A DNA stretch of 64,000 bases from Methylomarinum sp. Ch1-1 (GTDB lineage: Bacteria > Pseudomonadota > Gammaproteobacteria > Methylococcales > Methylomonadaceae). The stretch lies in the NCBI RefSeq assembly GCF_030717995.2, contig NZ_CP157743.1, positions 2,000,001 to 2,064,000 of the forward strand. Direction: 5' to 3'. Of this stretch, positions 1 to 10,416 are shown in pieces. The notes beneath the pieces are model-generated. The model saw nothing but the letters and a program-made list of their open reading frames with translations, was not told where the DNA came from and did no database searches. Numbering within the stretch: position 1 is the first letter of the stretch; each line of letters opens with the position of its first letter. The translations under genes and the position numbers were made by a program.

Positions 1-189
1 GACAGACACACCCCATGCCCTAAACACAGCAAAAATGTTCAAACTGGGAATTGCTTGAGTGCGGCATCCATGCCGCGCACACTTCTTCCAGAGCTACCTG
101 TACCGTCTTAACCCGAACTCAGGGTAGACACGGCAAAAATTGCTGGCGCCTACCGAGTATCCGTCATATACAATATGACTGAGTGCTAG
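1..189. repeat. Partial element B plus shared flanking repeat
   Basis: Bases 1-55 match the right half of a short inverted-repeat element (element B) seen in fuller form at 17887-18121; it ends in the GGGAATTGCT terminus. Bases 138-189 recur in inverted orientation at 14488-14539, directly next to another copy of element B. The remaining stretch to base 341 shows no gene. The left end of the element lies outside the window. Confidence 0.7.
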
Positions 190-341
190 TACGGCAGCAT
201 TATTCTAATAGCGGGTAAGGGCATTAAAAAACACCTAAGAATTCATGCGCTTGCTAAAGCAGACAACTCGTCAGATGATAATGAATGCCATGCTAGTGCT
301 ATGCTGAGTCAATCTTGAGGAATGCAGTCCAACAAATAACT

Positions 342-1418
342 ATGAGTCAGAAAAAAATCTTTGTCACCGGCGGCGCCGGTTTTATCGGCTCCGCCTTGAT
401 CCGGTTTCTGCTGGAAGAAACCGATCACGAAGTCGTCAATATCGATAAGTTGACCTACGCCGGCAACCTGGAGTCATTGGCGTCGGTGGCTAACGATGAC
501 CGCTATCACTTCGCCCATTTCGATATTTGCGACGGCGTAAGCATTGCGCGCCTGTTTGCCGATCATCGGCCGGATGCGGTCATGCACTTGGCCGCCGAGT
601 CCCATGTGGACCGTTCAATAGACGGTCCGGGGCAGTTCATTCAGTCCAACATCGTCGGCACTTATACTTTGCTGGAGGCGGCAAGACAGTATTGGCAAAG
701 CTTGGAAGTAGACGAAAAGGAGGCGTTTAGGTTTCATCATATCTCTACCGACGAAGTCTATGGCGCCTTGGGCAAGACCGGCTTGTTCACCGAACAAACC
801 CCTTATGATCCCAGTTCGCCCTATTCAGCGAGCAAGGCGGCATCGGATCACCTGGTCAGGGCTTGGCAGCGGACTTACGGTTTGCCGGTGGTGTTGACGA
901 ATTGTTCCAACAACTACGGGCCTTATCAATTTCCGGAGAAATTGATTCCCTTGGTCATCCTGAATGCACTGGAAGGCAAGGCGTTGCCGATATACGGTGA
1001 AGGCGACCAGGTCCGCGACTGGCTGTATGTCGATGATCATGCCCGCGCTCTCTACCAGGTGGTCAGCGAAGGAAAGGTCGGGGAAACCTACAACATCGGC
1101 GGACATAACGAGAAAACCAATTTAGAGGTGGTGAAAACGATTTGTGTGATACTTGATGAACTGAAGCCAGAGCATCCGGCCGGCATCAGCCGTTATCAGG
1201 ACTTGATCACCCATGTTCAGGATCGTCCCGGCCACGATCGGCGTTACGCCATCGATGCCGGTAAAATCGCCGACGAATTGGGCTGGACGCCACAGGAGAG
1301 CTTTGCTAGCGGCATCCGCAAGACCGTGCAATGGTATCTGGATAATGCCGATTGGTGGCAACGGGTTCAGGACGGCAGTTATCAACGCGAACGACTCGGT
1401 TTACAGACAGGAGACTGA
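342..1418 (+). CDS. rfbB: dTDP-glucose 4,6-dehydratase
   Basis: Converts dTDP-D-glucose to dTDP-4-keto-6-deoxyglucose, second step of dTDP-L-rhamnose synthesis for surface polysaccharide. The 358-residue product starts with the NAD-binding glycine motif TGGAGFIG, has STDEVYG in mid-protein and the YSASK catalytic Tyr-Lys pair of the short-chain dehydrogenase family. ATG 342 is preferred because it places the Rossmann motif about seven residues from the N-terminus as in homologues; a TTG at 315 would add nine unlikely residues. It is the first gene of a tightly packed rfbBACD operon, three bases before rfbA. Confidence 0.96.
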   Translation: MSQKKIFVTGGAGFIGSALIRFLLEETDHEVVNIDKLTYAGNLESLASVANDDRYHFAHFDICDGVSIARLFADHRPDAVMHLAAESHVDRSIDGPGQFIQSNIVGTYTLLEAARQYWQSLEVDEKEAFRFHHISTDEVYGALGKTGLFTEQTPYDPSSPYSASKAASDHLVRAWQRTYGLPVVLTNCSNNYGPYQFPEKLIPLVILNALEGKALPIYGEGDQVRDWLYVDDHARALYQVVSEGKVGETYNIGGHNEKTNLEVVKTICVILDELKPEHPAGISRYQDLITHVQDRPGHDRRYAIDAGKIADELGWTPQESFASGIRKTVQWYLDNADWWQRVQDGSYQRERLGLQTGD

Positions 1419-1421
1419 TAG

Positions 1422-2297
1422 ATGAAAGGCATAATCCTGGCCGGCGGCTCCGGCACACGTTTGCATCCAGTGACCCTGGCGGTGTCGAAACAATTGCTGC
1501 CGGTTCATGACAAGCCGATGATTTATTACCCGCTCAGCGTGCTGATGCTGGCCGGGATTAAGGAGGTATTGATCATTTCGACTCCGGAAGACATCGGGCG
1601 CTTCGAATATTTACTCGGTAGCGGCCAGCAATGGGGCATAGAAATAGATTATGCGGTGCAGCCCGCACCCGAGGGGCTGGCCCAGGCCTTCATTATCGGC
1701 GAGGAGTTTATCGGTGATGCTCCCTGTGCCTTGGTGCTTGGCGACAATCTGTTTTATGGTCATGATTTTGAGCCACTGTTGGTCAGGGCCGTGCAAAAAC
1801 AGCAGGGCGCAACGGTGTTCGCCTATCCGGTGCAGGATCCGGAGCGTTATGGCGTGGTCGAATTCGACCGCTACGGAACCGCGATCAGTCTGCAGGAAAA
1901 ACCAGCCCAACCGCGTTCGCGTTATGCCGTGACGGGGCTGTATTTTTACGACAATCAAGTCGTTGAGATCGCCAAGTCGATCAAGCCTTCGGCGCGCGGC
2001 GAGTTGGAAATCACCGATGTCAACAGCCGTTATCTGCAACAACAGCAGCTTTCGGTCGAGATCATGGGGCGGGGCATGGCCTGGTTGGATACCGGAACCC
2101 ATGAATCTCTGTTGGATGCCTCCCAGTTCATTCAGACCATCGAGAATCGCCAGGGCCTGAAGATCGCCTGTCTGGAAGAAATCGCCTGGCGTAAGCAATG
2201 GATCGATGATGAGCAACTGAAGAAACTGGCCGAACCATTGTTAAAAAATAATTACGGCAAATACTTGATGCGCTTGCTGGAGGAGACGGTATTCTGA
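1422..2297 (+). CDS. rfbA: Glucose-1-phosphate thymidylyltransferase
   Basis: Makes dTDP-glucose from glucose-1-phosphate and dTTP, the entry step of the rhamnose pathway. The 291-residue product has the nucleotidyltransferase signature GGSGTRLHP near the N-terminus, followed by [15 protein letters not shown], the RmlA substrate loop. LGDNLFYG carries the metal-binding Asp. Length is normal for RmlA. A CAGGAGA ribosome site precedes the ATG, and its TGA overlaps the rfbC start by one base, implying translational coupling. Confidence 0.97.
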   Translation: MKGIILAGGSGTRLHPVTLAVSKQLLPVHDKPMIYYPLSVLMLAGIKEVLIISTPEDIGRFEYLLGSGQQWGIEIDYAVQPAPEGLAQAFIIGEEFIGDAPCALVLGDNLFYGHDFEPLLVRAVQKQQGATVFAYPVQDPERYGVVEFDRYGTAISLQEKPAQPRSRYAVTGLYFYDNQVVEIAKSIKPSARGELEITDVNSRYLQQQQLSVEIMGRGMAWLDTGTHESLLDASQFIQTIENRQGLKIACLEEIAWRKQWIDDEQLKKLAEPLLKNNYGKYLMRLLEETVF

Positions 2298-2842
2298 TGA
2301 AGGTGATAACGACCGAAATCCCGGATGTATTGATTTTGGAGCCTAAGGTGTTCGGCGATCAGCGCGGCTTCTTCAAGGAAAGCTTCAATCAACAAAAATT
2401 CACCCAGGCGACCGGCATAGAAACAACTTTTGTCCAGGACAATTATTCGCGTTCCAGTCAAAACGTGTTAAGGGGCCTGCATTATCAGATTCAGCAGCCG
2501 CAGGGCAAACTGGTCTTCGTCGGTCGCGGTCGCGTGTTCGATGTCGCCGTCGATTTACGTTTATCGTCAAAGACTTTTGGCCGTTGGGCCGGCGTCGAAC
2601 TCAGCGATCAGAATCATCGTCAGCTTTGGGTGCCGCCTGGATTCGCGCATGGCTTCGTCGTGTTGTCCGAAACGGTGGATTTTCTGTATAAGACCACCGA
2701 TTATTATGCGCCGCAACATGAACGCTGTATCGCTTGGAATGACGCCGAGCTGAAAATCGTTTGGCCGGTCGCCGGCGAGCCCCGGCTTTCCAAGAAAGAC
2801 AAACAGGGCGTCGCATTTAAAGACGCAGAGTATTTTGCATGA
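2297..2842 (+). CDS. rfbC: dTDP-4-dehydrorhamnose 3,5-epimerase
   Basis: Epimerises C3 and C5 of dTDP-4-keto-6-deoxyglucose. The 181-residue cupin protein shows the RmlC features: DQRGFFKESFN near the N-terminus, the QDNYSRSSQNVLRGLHYQ segment with the catalytic His, and WVPPGFAHGF. Length is normal. The start overlaps the rfbA stop and the stop overlaps the rfbD start, so it is an internal operon gene. Confidence 0.96.
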   Translation: MKVITTEIPDVLILEPKVFGDQRGFFKESFNQQKFTQATGIETTFVQDNYSRSSQNVLRGLHYQIQQPQGKLVFVGRGRVFDVAVDLRLSSKTFGRWAGVELSDQNHRQLWVPPGFAHGFVVLSETVDFLYKTTDYYAPQHERCIAWNDAELKIVWPVAGEPRLSKKDKQGVAFKDAEYFA

Positions 2843-3723
2843 AGATATTGATCTCCGGATGTCAGGGTCAAGTCGGTTGGGAACTGATGCGGGCTTTGTT
2901 GCCGTTAGGCGACGTGGTCGCCCTGTCACGGCGGCAATTTGACCTGACCGAGCCTGAGAAAATATGTGCCGCGATACGCGATATCGGCCCCGATGTGCTG
3001 GTTAATGCGGCCGCCTATACCGCCGTCGACCAGGCCGAACAGGAAAGCGAGTTGGCGCAAACCATCAACGCTTCGGCGCCTGGCTGGATGGCCGAGGAGA
3101 TGAAAAAAAGGCAAGGCTTGATCATCCATTATTCCACCGATTATGTGTTCGATGGTTGCTCGGACAGGCCTTATCGGGAAACCGATAGTCCAAAGCCGAT
3201 CAATGTCTACGGCAAAACGAAACTGGCCGGCGAAATGGCGATCAGGGAGAGCGGCGCCGATCATGTTGTTTTGAGGACATCCTGGGTTTATGCGGCCAGG
3301 GGACGTAATTTTCTAAAAACCATACTTAGACTGGCGGCCGAACGCGAAGAATTAAGCATTGTAGCCGACCAGAACGGCAGTCCGACATGGGCGAGATTAA
3401 TTGCCGAAACCAGCGCGCATATTCTCAAGCAATCCGTCCTAGAGAAAAAACAGGGATTGTTCGAGTCGGATCTTTATCATCTGACCTCCAGCGGCGCCAC
3501 AAGTTGGCATGGCTTTGCCGAGGCGATTATCGCCATGGCCAGACAGAGAGATGACTTCAAGGTCAAAACCCGTCGTCTCGAAGCAATCCCCACTTCGGCT
3601 TATCCGTTGCCGGCGCAACGGCCGTTAAATTCAAGGCTGGATGTTTCTAAACTGGAACAAAAGTTCGGTTTGCACATGCCGCATTGGCAAGACGCCTTGA
3701 GCTTTTGTCTGCAGGAAGTTTGA
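2839..3723 (+). CDS. rfbD: dTDP-4-dehydrorhamnose reductase
   Basis: NAD(P)H-dependent final reduction giving dTDP-L-rhamnose. The 294-residue SDR protein has the GCQGQVGWEL nucleotide loop, NAAAYTAVDQAE and HYSTDYVFDG typical of RmlD, and a Tyr-x-x-x-Lys pair in VYGKTKLAGE. The start lies four bases inside rfbC. It ends the operon; the next gene is convergent after 38 bases. With rfbBAC it completes the pathway, so the strain can probably decorate LPS or capsule with rhamnose. Confidence 0.96.
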   Translation: MKILISGCQGQVGWELMRALLPLGDVVALSRRQFDLTEPEKICAAIRDIGPDVLVNAAAYTAVDQAEQESELAQTINASAPGWMAEEMKKRQGLIIHYSTDYVFDGCSDRPYRETDSPKPINVYGKTKLAGEMAIRESGADHVVLRTSWVYAARGRNFLKTILRLAAEREELSIVADQNGSPTWARLIAETSAHILKQSVLEKKQGLFESDLYHLTSSGATSWHGFAEAIIAMARQRDDFKVKTRRLEAIPTSAYPLPAQRPLNSRLDVSKLEQKFGLHMPHWQDALSFCLQEV

Positions 3724-3761
3724 GTCAATAAGCGAAGAAAGCACGAGTCTATGAGGGTTAA

Positions 3762-5057
3762 TCAGGACAAGTCGGCTTGGTAAATCACGCTCTGGTTGCG
3801 GCCTGACCCCTTGGCTTGGTAGAGCGCCTTGTCGGCCTGGCCGGTGATCGCCGTCATCAGGTTGCTTTTCGATTGATGGGGGGATTTACTGTGCTTCTGC
3901 GCATTGAGAATCTTCCGATCGGATGTCGACAGGTGGATTGGGAACTCGGCTATGCCGATACTGATCGTGACCGGAACGGGCTGGCGCTGATCATTCTTTA
4001 ACGATAATCGTTCGATGTTCTTTCTGATCCGTTCGGCGGCGATATGCGCCTGTTTGGCGCGCGTTTCGGGCAATAACACCGCAAACTCCTCGCCGCCATA
4101 GCGTATGGCGTCATAGCCCCTGAAGCATTCGGCGACTTTGACCAATACTTCATCGCCGAAGATATGGCCGTGCTGGTCATTGATGGTTTTAAAGTGATCG
4201 ATATCCATCACCAGCAACGAGAAATGGCAATCGTTGTTACGGTAATAGCGTTCTACTTCACGCTGCCCCAAGCGGTCAAAGGCATTGCGGTTATAAAGAT
4301 TGGTCAGTTGGTCGACATAGGAACGGTTGATTTGTCGCCTTAAAAAAGCAGGCCTCAAAACCTGAGCATCATCGTGGAACCCGGACAGCCAGCGCTGCAA
4401 TTTGATGGTGTTGGGGACATCAAAAGCTTCCAGATTGAAGTAACCAGGCGATCCTTGCGGCTCGCTGAGGATGAATTTTTTACAGCGGATGGGATGGGAT
4501 TTGACGTAGAAATACGATTTCTCCGGAAACTCGACGATCAGGTGTTTAATCAGATGGGGCGAGACCGGATGGTTCAAATAGGTTTCGGAAAACGCCTCGA
4601 GGTCGAAATCAGCTTCCGGGGTCAGGGCGGGGGACTCGGTCAGCGACAGCGCATGCAGTTTATTGACCGGCAATAAATTTGGCTCTTGGCTGTCACCATA
4701 AGAGCCGGCGAAGAAATATTGGGAATTGCGGACGACCAGACCGAACGGATTGAAGATAACCGGCTCCGGCAAATCTTCGTAGTTGATTTTTAATTGCCGT
4801 TTGCCGAACAGGGCCTGCTTATAGCGTTCAAGCAAAGCTTGATATTTTTTTTCTTCATAATCATTGAAAACTCCTTGCCAGTAGGACTGCACGGAAATCT
4901 TTTTATTCCAATCCTCTATCGCCGTCGCCAAATCGTCGTCCACTGAGCGCAGCTGATCCTGCTGCTCTAAATACTCGGCAATTTCACGGGGCAACAAATG
5001 GGCCAAATGTTGCATCATGACGTGGCGTATAAAGGCGTCCTTATTCTGTTTATGCAT
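3762..5057 (-). CDS. WYL-like domain fused to GGDEF diguanylate cyclase
   Basis: Predicted to make cyclic-di-GMP in response to a cytosolic ligand. Of 431 residues, about 95-180 resemble a WYL sensor domain (FNPFGLVVRNSQYFFAGSY, then a stretch ending in an FDLEAF-type helix). Residues about 265-425 are a GGDEF domain with the active-site signature GGEEF and the substrate-binding segment DIDHFKTINDQHGH. RGYD precedes GGEEF by four residues instead of the usual five, so the inhibitory I-site may be shifted or lost. No membrane segment is evident. The GGDEF call is firm; the WYL assignment is by eye. Confidence 0.85.
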   Translation of the reverse strand: MHKQNKDAFIRHVMMQHLAHLLPREIAEYLEQQDQLRSVDDDLATAIEDWNKKISVQSYWQGVFNDYEEKKYQALLERYKQALFGKRQLKINYEDLPEPVIFNPFGLVVRNSQYFFAGSYGDSQEPNLLPVNKLHALSLTESPALTPEADFDLEAFSETYLNHPVSPHLIKHLIVEFPEKSYFYVKSHPIRCKKFILSEPQGSPGYFNLEAFDVPNTIKLQRWLSGFHDDAQVLRPAFLRRQINRSYVDQLTNLYNRNAFDRLGQREVERYYRNNDCHFSLLVMDIDHFKTINDQHGHIFGDEVLVKVAECFRGYDAIRYGGEEFAVLLPETRAKQAHIAAERIRKNIERLSLKNDQRQPVPVTISIGIAEFPIHLSTSDRKILNAQKHSKSPHQSKSNLMTAITGQADKALYQAKGSGRNQSVIYQADLS

Positions 5058-5698
5058 GAACCATTAATGCAGATAAATAAAAATTTACAAAATTTCCGGC
5101 GATCGCCGCAACCCAGGATGATGGGCTAAAAGGCATACCGGTCGGCTCGACGAGGCTCACATAAAAACGGCTAGAGAGCAAGTGTGGATTGTTTGCTCGA
5201 CTTAGGGATGGGCTGAGTAAATCGGCACTGCCAAAATCGGTGACGACAAGTCATTGATTTAGAGAGCCGATGGCAAACCGCCGACGCATTCCTGAAAAAA
5301 TTTATTGTAACCTGAGTTCGGGTTAAGAAACCAGCCTGTCTTAGCCCTTTGGCAGGGCTACCTCATTAAATGAATGAGTGGCAAAACAGAAAATTAACAA
5401 CAAATACGCCAGGCAGGATGAGGATATGGATTCCTCTCCCGACGCAGTTCAGCACATCCGAAGGCAAGACGGTGCTTTGCGTAGGAGCGCCGCCCTCGGC
5501 GCGAAAAGAGCCATTCGGGCCGAGGGAGGGCCTCCTACGGGCAGACTTTGGCGAATCCGCGGCGCAAATAGCCGCATGTCGCTATGCGAAATGCAGGAGC
5601 AATTTTCTACCTGTAAAATCTGCATTTCCCCGTCCTTGGTGACCAGTCGTTGTAGTCAGAGAGGGACGTGTAAGTGCCGCGTGAAGCAGCATGACAGT
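5058..5698. repeat. Intergenic repeats, left end of element C
   Basis: No convincing gene. Bases 5354-5395 repeat the left end of element C (AGGGCTACCTCATTAAA and onward, as at 7393). A G+C-rich palindromic stretch follows at about 5485-5545, of the REP type (GCGCCGCCCTCGGCGC, then a GGCCGAGGGAGGGCC arm). Short reading frames through it look like by-products of the repeat. Confidence 0.55.
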
Positions 5699-7108
5699 TC
5701 AGCCATTCAGCATCAAGTGAGTGTAAATACTAAAAAGATAACCCAAGGCTATGGCGGGAAACCATTTTAAATGGACCAAGAAGGTATAGGAATTTCTTGC
5801 TTGTCCCATCAGTGCGACGCCGGCAGCGGAACCGATCGATAACAGACTGCCGCCAACGCCGGCGGTCAAGGTGACCAATAGCCACTGGTTTTCGGGCATT
5901 GCCGGATTCATTGTCAATACGGCGAACATGATCGGAATATTGTCGATGATGGCCGATAATAATCCGACCATTATGTTTGCCGTGGTCGCGCCCAGTTCAT
6001 CGTACATGAATGCCGATATATCGCTTAAATAGCCGATGAATCCAATTCCGCCGACTGACATGATGACGCCATAAAAGAAGAACAGCGTGTCCCACTCGGA
6101 TTTGGCAATGTGGCTGAAGACATCGAAGGCGCTGCCGGAAGGCTCCGACCCCGGAATCATGTCAAAAGAAGCCCTTTCTTGTCTGAATTTGAGGCGTAAG
6201 TAATAACCGAACATCTTCAAATAACCTAGGCCCATCAGCATGCCGAAAGCGGCGGGAATGTGCAGGAACTGATGAAACAAGATAGAAGTGGCTATGGTGG
6301 CCAGGAACAACAAGACTATGATGATCCCGCCATGTTTAATGGCCGCATCTTCTTCTTCGGGCAGTTCGGGATGACCCTTAGGCAAATAAAAATGCATCAA
6401 CGCGGCCGGCACGAGGAAATTGACTATGGCGGGGATGAATAACTTGAAGAAAGTCGAAAATTCTATGATGCCTTTTTGCCAAACCATCAAGGTCGTGATG
6501 TCGCCAAAGGGACTGAATGCACCGCCGGCATTGGCGGCGACGACGATATTGACACAGGAAATCGCGGTAAAATCGGGTTGCGACGACCCGACTGTTAATA
6601 CCACGGTACACATAATCAGGGCGGCGGTTAAATTATCGGCGACCGGTGAGATCATGAAAGCCATCGCTCCGGTCAGCCAAAAAAGCTGCCGATAACTGAA
6701 GTTTTTGGAAACCAGTTTATAATGCAGCGCCTCGAAAACCCCGCGCTCTATCATCGCGCTTATATAGGTCATCGCAACCATCAAGAAAAAAAACAGTTCC
6801 GAATATTCCAGAAAATGATGCTTCAGCGCTTTGTTGGCGGTTTCGCTGATATCATGTTGCGCGTAGATGAAGGCAATAATCGCCCAGATCAACCCGGCGG
6901 CGACCAAAACGGGTTTGGACTTGTGCAGGTGCAGTTTTTCTTCTAAAAATACCAGGATATAGGCGATGGAAAAAATGCCTAATACTAAGTAACCGGAAAA
7001 ATGCGTGGTCAGATCTAATCTATGTTGAGCGATTTCGGCGCCAGACGCCGACAGGGAAAATAGCAGCAATGAATTCAGCGAGAGTATTTGGAAAGTTGTT
7101 GTACGCAT
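5699..7108 (-). CDS. nhaD: NhaD-type Na+/H+ antiporter
   Basis: Exports Na+ in exchange for H+ at the inner membrane. The 469-residue protein has an N-terminal signal-like segment ending near SASGAE, then about a dozen hydrophobic helices. Conserved NhaD segments include MISPVADNLTAALIM, NAGGAFSPFGDITTLMVWQ, and SAIIDNIPIMFAVL with its buried Asp. Length is normal. It stands alone between repeat stretches, 1 kb downstream of the Na+-ATPase operon on the same strand, so sodium handling appears clustered here. Confidence 0.92.
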   Translation of the reverse strand: MRTTTFQILSLNSLLLFSLSASGAEIAQHRLDLTTHFSGYLVLGIFSIAYILVFLEEKLHLHKSKPVLVAAGLIWAIIAFIYAQHDISETANKALKHHFLEYSELFFFLMVAMTYISAMIERGVFEALHYKLVSKNFSYRQLFWLTGAMAFMISPVADNLTAALIMCTVVLTVGSSQPDFTAISCVNIVVAANAGGAFSPFGDITTLMVWQKGIIEFSTFFKLFIPAIVNFLVPAALMHFYLPKGHPELPEEEDAAIKHGGIIIVLLFLATIATSILFHQFLHIPAAFGMLMGLGYLKMFGYYLRLKFRQERASFDMIPGSEPSGSAFDVFSHIAKSEWDTLFFFYGVIMSVGGIGFIGYLSDISAFMYDELGATTANIMVGLLSAIIDNIPIMFAVLTMNPAMPENQWLLVTLTAGVGGSLLSIGSAAGVALMGQARNSYTFLVHLKWFPAIALGYLFSIYTHLMLNG

Positions 7109-7392
7109 GATTGTTGCAGTTGACTCAGAACCGGGAAAGATGGTCGATGAGAATGGCTGCCTTACCCCGTTTTAAGAATGTTCGGAAATTTTAAAACTTT
7201 AAGGCTATTCTAGCGTTTGAACCTTGCAACAACCTTTCAGCATGGTTTCTTTAGCGTAACATTGTCGAATCAAGCCGAAAGAGCCCGCAATTCCCATGTC
7301 ATCAGTTTGGAGTTCAAAAAGGGCATGGGGTGTGTTTGGCGAGGATGTCGGCAGCAAGGATGCGGCCGTCAAGCCCCCAAGGGATGGGGCTC

Positions 7393-7784
7393 AGGGCTAC
7401 CTCATTAAATGAATGAGTGGCAAAACAGAATTTAACGACAAATACGCCTAAAGTAAGTTAAACGTTTAGGGTGTGTTAAATACCCCGCCTCGCGTGCACG
7501 GCCAATTTTGCCCCGGTGGCGGTTTTTGGCGGCTTGCTTCGCGAAGCCGCCCTACGATGCGGTAGGGTGTGCTGACGATAGGAAGCGCACCGGTTTTTGA
7601 TGCGCTTCACGCTGTTCAACATCCGAATGCGAAATGCAGGTCAACGAGGTCCTGAACGATTCAACCGTGACTAGCCTAGAGTAAGTTAAACGTTCGGGGC
7701 GGGTGAAATAACCCGCCCCGCCCAGAGGGATGATGCGATATTAACCAATGTGTTGGTTCAGGTACTTTTTAATGAGGGAACCCT
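7393..7784. mobile_element. Element C, about 392 bp, inverted ends
   Basis: Left end AGGGCTACCTCATTAAA and right end TTTAATGAGGGAACCCT are imperfect inverted repeats. The flanks GGGATGGGGCTC and GGGATGGGTCTA look like a decayed target duplication. Inside are a REP-like unit at about 7561-7625 (shared with 34565-34630) and two related segments starting AGTAAGTTAAACGTT near 7452 and 7679. The second leads into a strong hairpin at 7696-7719. No gene seen. Confidence 0.65.
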
Positions 7785-7905
7785 GGGATGGGTCTACCCA
7801 GCACCTAAATTCCATGGCTACTGGACTATATTTTACATTACAGGATAATTTAGGTGCTGGGTGAACGGCGCTCCTCGACAGACACCCCCATGCCCTAAAC
7901 GCAGC

Positions 7906-8063
7906 GTAACTATTCAGTATCTTTCGGGTTTTAGGCAGTAGGTCATTGATTTCTCAGGACGCGTGAATACTTCCATGTAAGCTCTGACTGCAACGTCCTG
8001 TTGCAGACAGCCCGATAAATCAATAACCTACTCCCTCTTAGTAAAACTACGCTGAATAATTAC
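7906..8063. mobile_element. Element A (MITE), copy 1, 158 bp
   Basis: Begins GTAACTATTCAG and ends CTGAATAATTAC, imperfect terminal inverted repeats. It is flanked by a perfect 8-bp duplication, AACGCAGC (7898-7905 and 8064-8071). Removing the element and one duplication restores the element B sequence seen elsewhere. A second copy lies at 18747-18903. It is too short to code for a transposase. Confidence 0.9.
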
Positions 8064-8101
8064 AACGCAGCAAAAATGGCCAAACTGATGGGAATTGCGG
8101 C

Positions 8102-8920
8102 TTACTGGGAAGGGGGTTGCGCATTCAACAATATGACTTCGATTTCTTCGGTTATTTCCTCCTGGCGGTAAATTTGGCTGATTTTGCTCAATCGTGCCGT
8201 TTCTTCGTCTAGATGATTGACCGCATTATCCAGATGTTGCAGGCGTTGATTATTTTCCGCGGCATAAGATGCGTACAGCACATCTTGCAGTGAGCTGAAT
8301 AAATAATGATCTACCAGTTCAAAGAGAAACTGGGGCGGCTGTAAATTGAGCAGCGGTTCAATTCGATGTTCGGAATGTCGCTCCGCGGTCGCCGGAGGCA
8401 ATAAGGGGCGTTGGATGATGCCGGCATGTTCACCGTGATGATATAGGGCCGAAAGCTTGCAGAGCGTTTGTTGATAGCGTAGCTCGCCTAGGGCGTCGAT
8501 CAATTGGCTTAGCACTTCCTTGATTTCATCGCCGCCGTTAGCTCCCGGAACGGCGCTGAAGGAAATCTGAGCCTGATTCAGGCAATTGCACAGACGATTG
8601 CCGATGGCAATGATCTGGCTGGGCGACAACTCCGTTAACTGTTCGATCAGGCTTTCATTAAAGTTGCCGCAGAAACCCCTTTCGGAACCGACCACGATGA
8701 CGATAGACGGGCTGTTCGCATCGACCTTAGGTAAACCGGGATAAAACTGCAGGAAGTCGGCCATCACCGTTTCGATATGGCGGACGACCCGGTCTTGCGC
8801 CTGTTGATATTGGCTGAGTTTGTGGATTTCCATGAAAGCCATGTTTCTCAGCGAATGCAGAATGCTGCGTATGTCCTTCAGTTGCTCGATATGCAATTGC
8901 AGGGTGCGGCTTTGCGTCAT
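8102..8920 (-). CDS. atpG: N-ATPase gamma subunit
   Basis: Central rotor shaft of the F1 sector. The 272-residue product shows the gamma-subunit N-terminal coiled helix ([22 protein letters not shown]), a [14 protein letters not shown] segment in place of the usual SDRGLCGG, and a long C-terminal helix. It is shorter than standard gamma (about 285-290), as in the N-ATPase branch. It overlaps atpA by four bases and is the last gene of the operon. Confidence 0.9.
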   Translation of the reverse strand: MTQSRTLQLHIEQLKDIRSILHSLRNMAFMEIHKLSQYQQAQDRVVRHIETVMADFLQFYPGLPKVDANSPSIVIVVGSERGFCGNFNESLIEQLTELSPSQIIAIGNRLCNCLNQAQISFSAVPGANGGDEIKEVLSQLIDALGELRYQQTLCKLSALYHHGEHAGIIQRPLLPPATAERHSEHRIEPLLNLQPPQFLFELVDHYLFSSLQDVLYASYAAENNQRLQHLDNAVNHLDEETARLSKISQIYRQEEITEEIEVILLNAQPPSQ

Positions 8921-10416
8921 GATGCATCATCCTCGTTAGGAGTCAAAACATCGGCTAGAAATCTGCGCCATTGCTCTAAGTCGCTGTTTAATGACAACAC
9001 CGACTCGTCCACCGCAATTTGCAGGCGTTCCATTTGTTCGTCGATCTGAGACGGCTTCAGCGGATCGAACAAACCGTTGTTGTAGGCGATCAACCAGGCT
9101 AATTGAAAGGCGCTGCTAGCCGGCATCAGGCGGTCTTGTTTCAAGATTTCCCGCAACAGCCGTCCGCGTTTGATTTTGGCTTCCATCGACGCTTCCAGTT
9201 TTTGCCCGAAACGGGAGAAATTTTCCAGCTCCAAAAATTGCAAATAATCCAGCTTCATTCTATCCGCTTGATCGCGTATCGCCGTATGTTGAGCCTTGCC
9301 GCCGATTCTGGAAACCGACTTGCTGATGTCGATGGCCGGACGAAAGCCGCTGACAAACAGATTGCTATCCAGATAAACCTGGCCGTCGGTAATCGAAATC
9401 AGGTTGGTGGGAATATAAGCGGCGATTTCTCCCTGTTGGGTCTCGACGATCGGCAGGGCGGTCATGCTGCCGCCGCCATGCGCGGCATTCAACTGGGTGG
9501 AACGCTCCAGCAACCGGGAATGAACGAAGAAGATATCGCCGGGAAAGGCCTCTCGGCCTGGCGGCCGACGCAGCAGTAATGATAGTTCGCGGTAAGTCTT
9601 GGCGTGGGTCGCCAGATCGTCGTAAACAATCAAGGTGTCATGGCCTTGTTTCATCCAATAATCGGCGATCGCGCAGCCGGCGAATGGCGCGATATATTGC
9701 AAGCCGGGCAGGGCGCTCGCTTCGGCGACGACGCAAACGGTGTAATCCAGTGCGCCATGACGGTGCAAGGTGTCGATGGTATTGACGACGGTGGTGCGTT
9801 TTTGTCCGATCAGCACATAGACGCACAACACGTTTTTGTCCTTTTGATTGATCACGGTGTCGATGGCCAAGGAACTGCGGCCGGTGCTTTCGTCGCCGAT
9901 CAGCAACTGACGTTGTCCTTTGCCCAGCGGAATCATCGAGTCGATGATTTTGATGCCGGTGTATAACGGTTTGTGGACAAACTCGCGGGCGATGATAGGC
10001 GGAGAAGGCTGTTCCAGATTGCCGCGAACCACATGAGAGGGACGGCTTAATCCGTCCAGTGGTTCGCCGAGCGGATCGATCACCCGTCCCAAAAAGCTGT
10101 CTCCGACCGGCACGCTGAGACTGTAACGGGCTAAGTAGACCAGCGTGCCGGCGGTCAGCGCTTCGGTTTCATATAGCAGCACGGCGCCGATCTGCTCGCG
10201 GTTAAGGTCGAATACTATCGCGCGACTGCCATCGGCAAAGATCAGGATGTCATCAATCGCCGCCGACGGTAAGCCTTTGATCCAGCAGATGCCGTCGCCG
10301 ATCGAGACCACGATGCCTTGTTCGGCGACGCGTAAGCCGGGTTGGTAGTTCTCCAGCCATTCCTGCTGTCTTTGCAACAGCTTGCTGTCAGCGTACCAAT
10401 CGGCCTCAGAAATCAC
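8917..10416 (-). CDS. atpA: N-ATPase alpha subunit
   Basis: Non-catalytic nucleotide-binding subunit of F1. The 499-residue product has the P-loop GDESTGRSS, a degenerate version of the usual alpha GDRQTGKT in which Lys is replaced by Arg, plus the conserved [16 protein letters not shown] and [13 protein letters not shown] segments. The start overlaps the end of atpF by 11 bases. Divergent sequence and operon order place it in the N-ATPase (Na+-type) group rather than the housekeeping H+-ATPase. Confidence 0.94.
   Translation of the reverse strand: MISEADWYADSKLLQRQQEWLENYQPGLRVAEQGIVVSIGDGICWIKGLPSAAIDDILIFADGSRAIVFDLNREQIGAVLLYETEALTAGTLVYLARYSLSVPVGDSFLGRVIDPLGEPLDGLSRPSHVVRGNLEQPSPPIIAREFVHKPLYTGIKIIDSMIPLGKGQRQLLIGDESTGRSSLAIDTVINQKDKNVLCVYVLIGQKRTTVVNTIDTLHRHGALDYTVCVVAEASALPGLQYIAPFAGCAIADYWMKQGHDTLIVYDDLATHAKTYRELSLLLRRPPGREAFPGDIFFVHSRLLERSTQLNAAHGGGSMTALPIVETQQGEIAAYIPTNLISITDGQVYLDSNLFVSGFRPAIDISKSVSRIGGKAQHTAIRDQADRMKLDYLQFLELENFSRFGQKLEASMEAKIKRGRLLREILKQDRLMPASSAFQLAWLIAYNNGLFDPLKPSQIDEQMERLQIAVDESVLSLNSDLEQWRRFLADVLTPNEDDAS

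Larger units (their letters stand above)
7287..8098. mobile_element. Element B, interrupted by elements C and A
   Basis: The left half of element B (starts GCAATTCCCA at 7287) runs to about 7392, and the right half (from 7785) ends GGGAATTGC at 8098. Element C separates the halves and element A interrupts the right half. Compared with the intact copy at 17887-18121, joining the pieces restores the element order. No transposase is encoded, so this is a non-autonomous relic. Confidence 0.75.

Noticed and set aside
5370..5770. Short plus-strand open frames between the GGDEF gene and nhaD
   Set aside because: They lie in REP-like and element C repeat sequence and run into the 3' end of nhaD.
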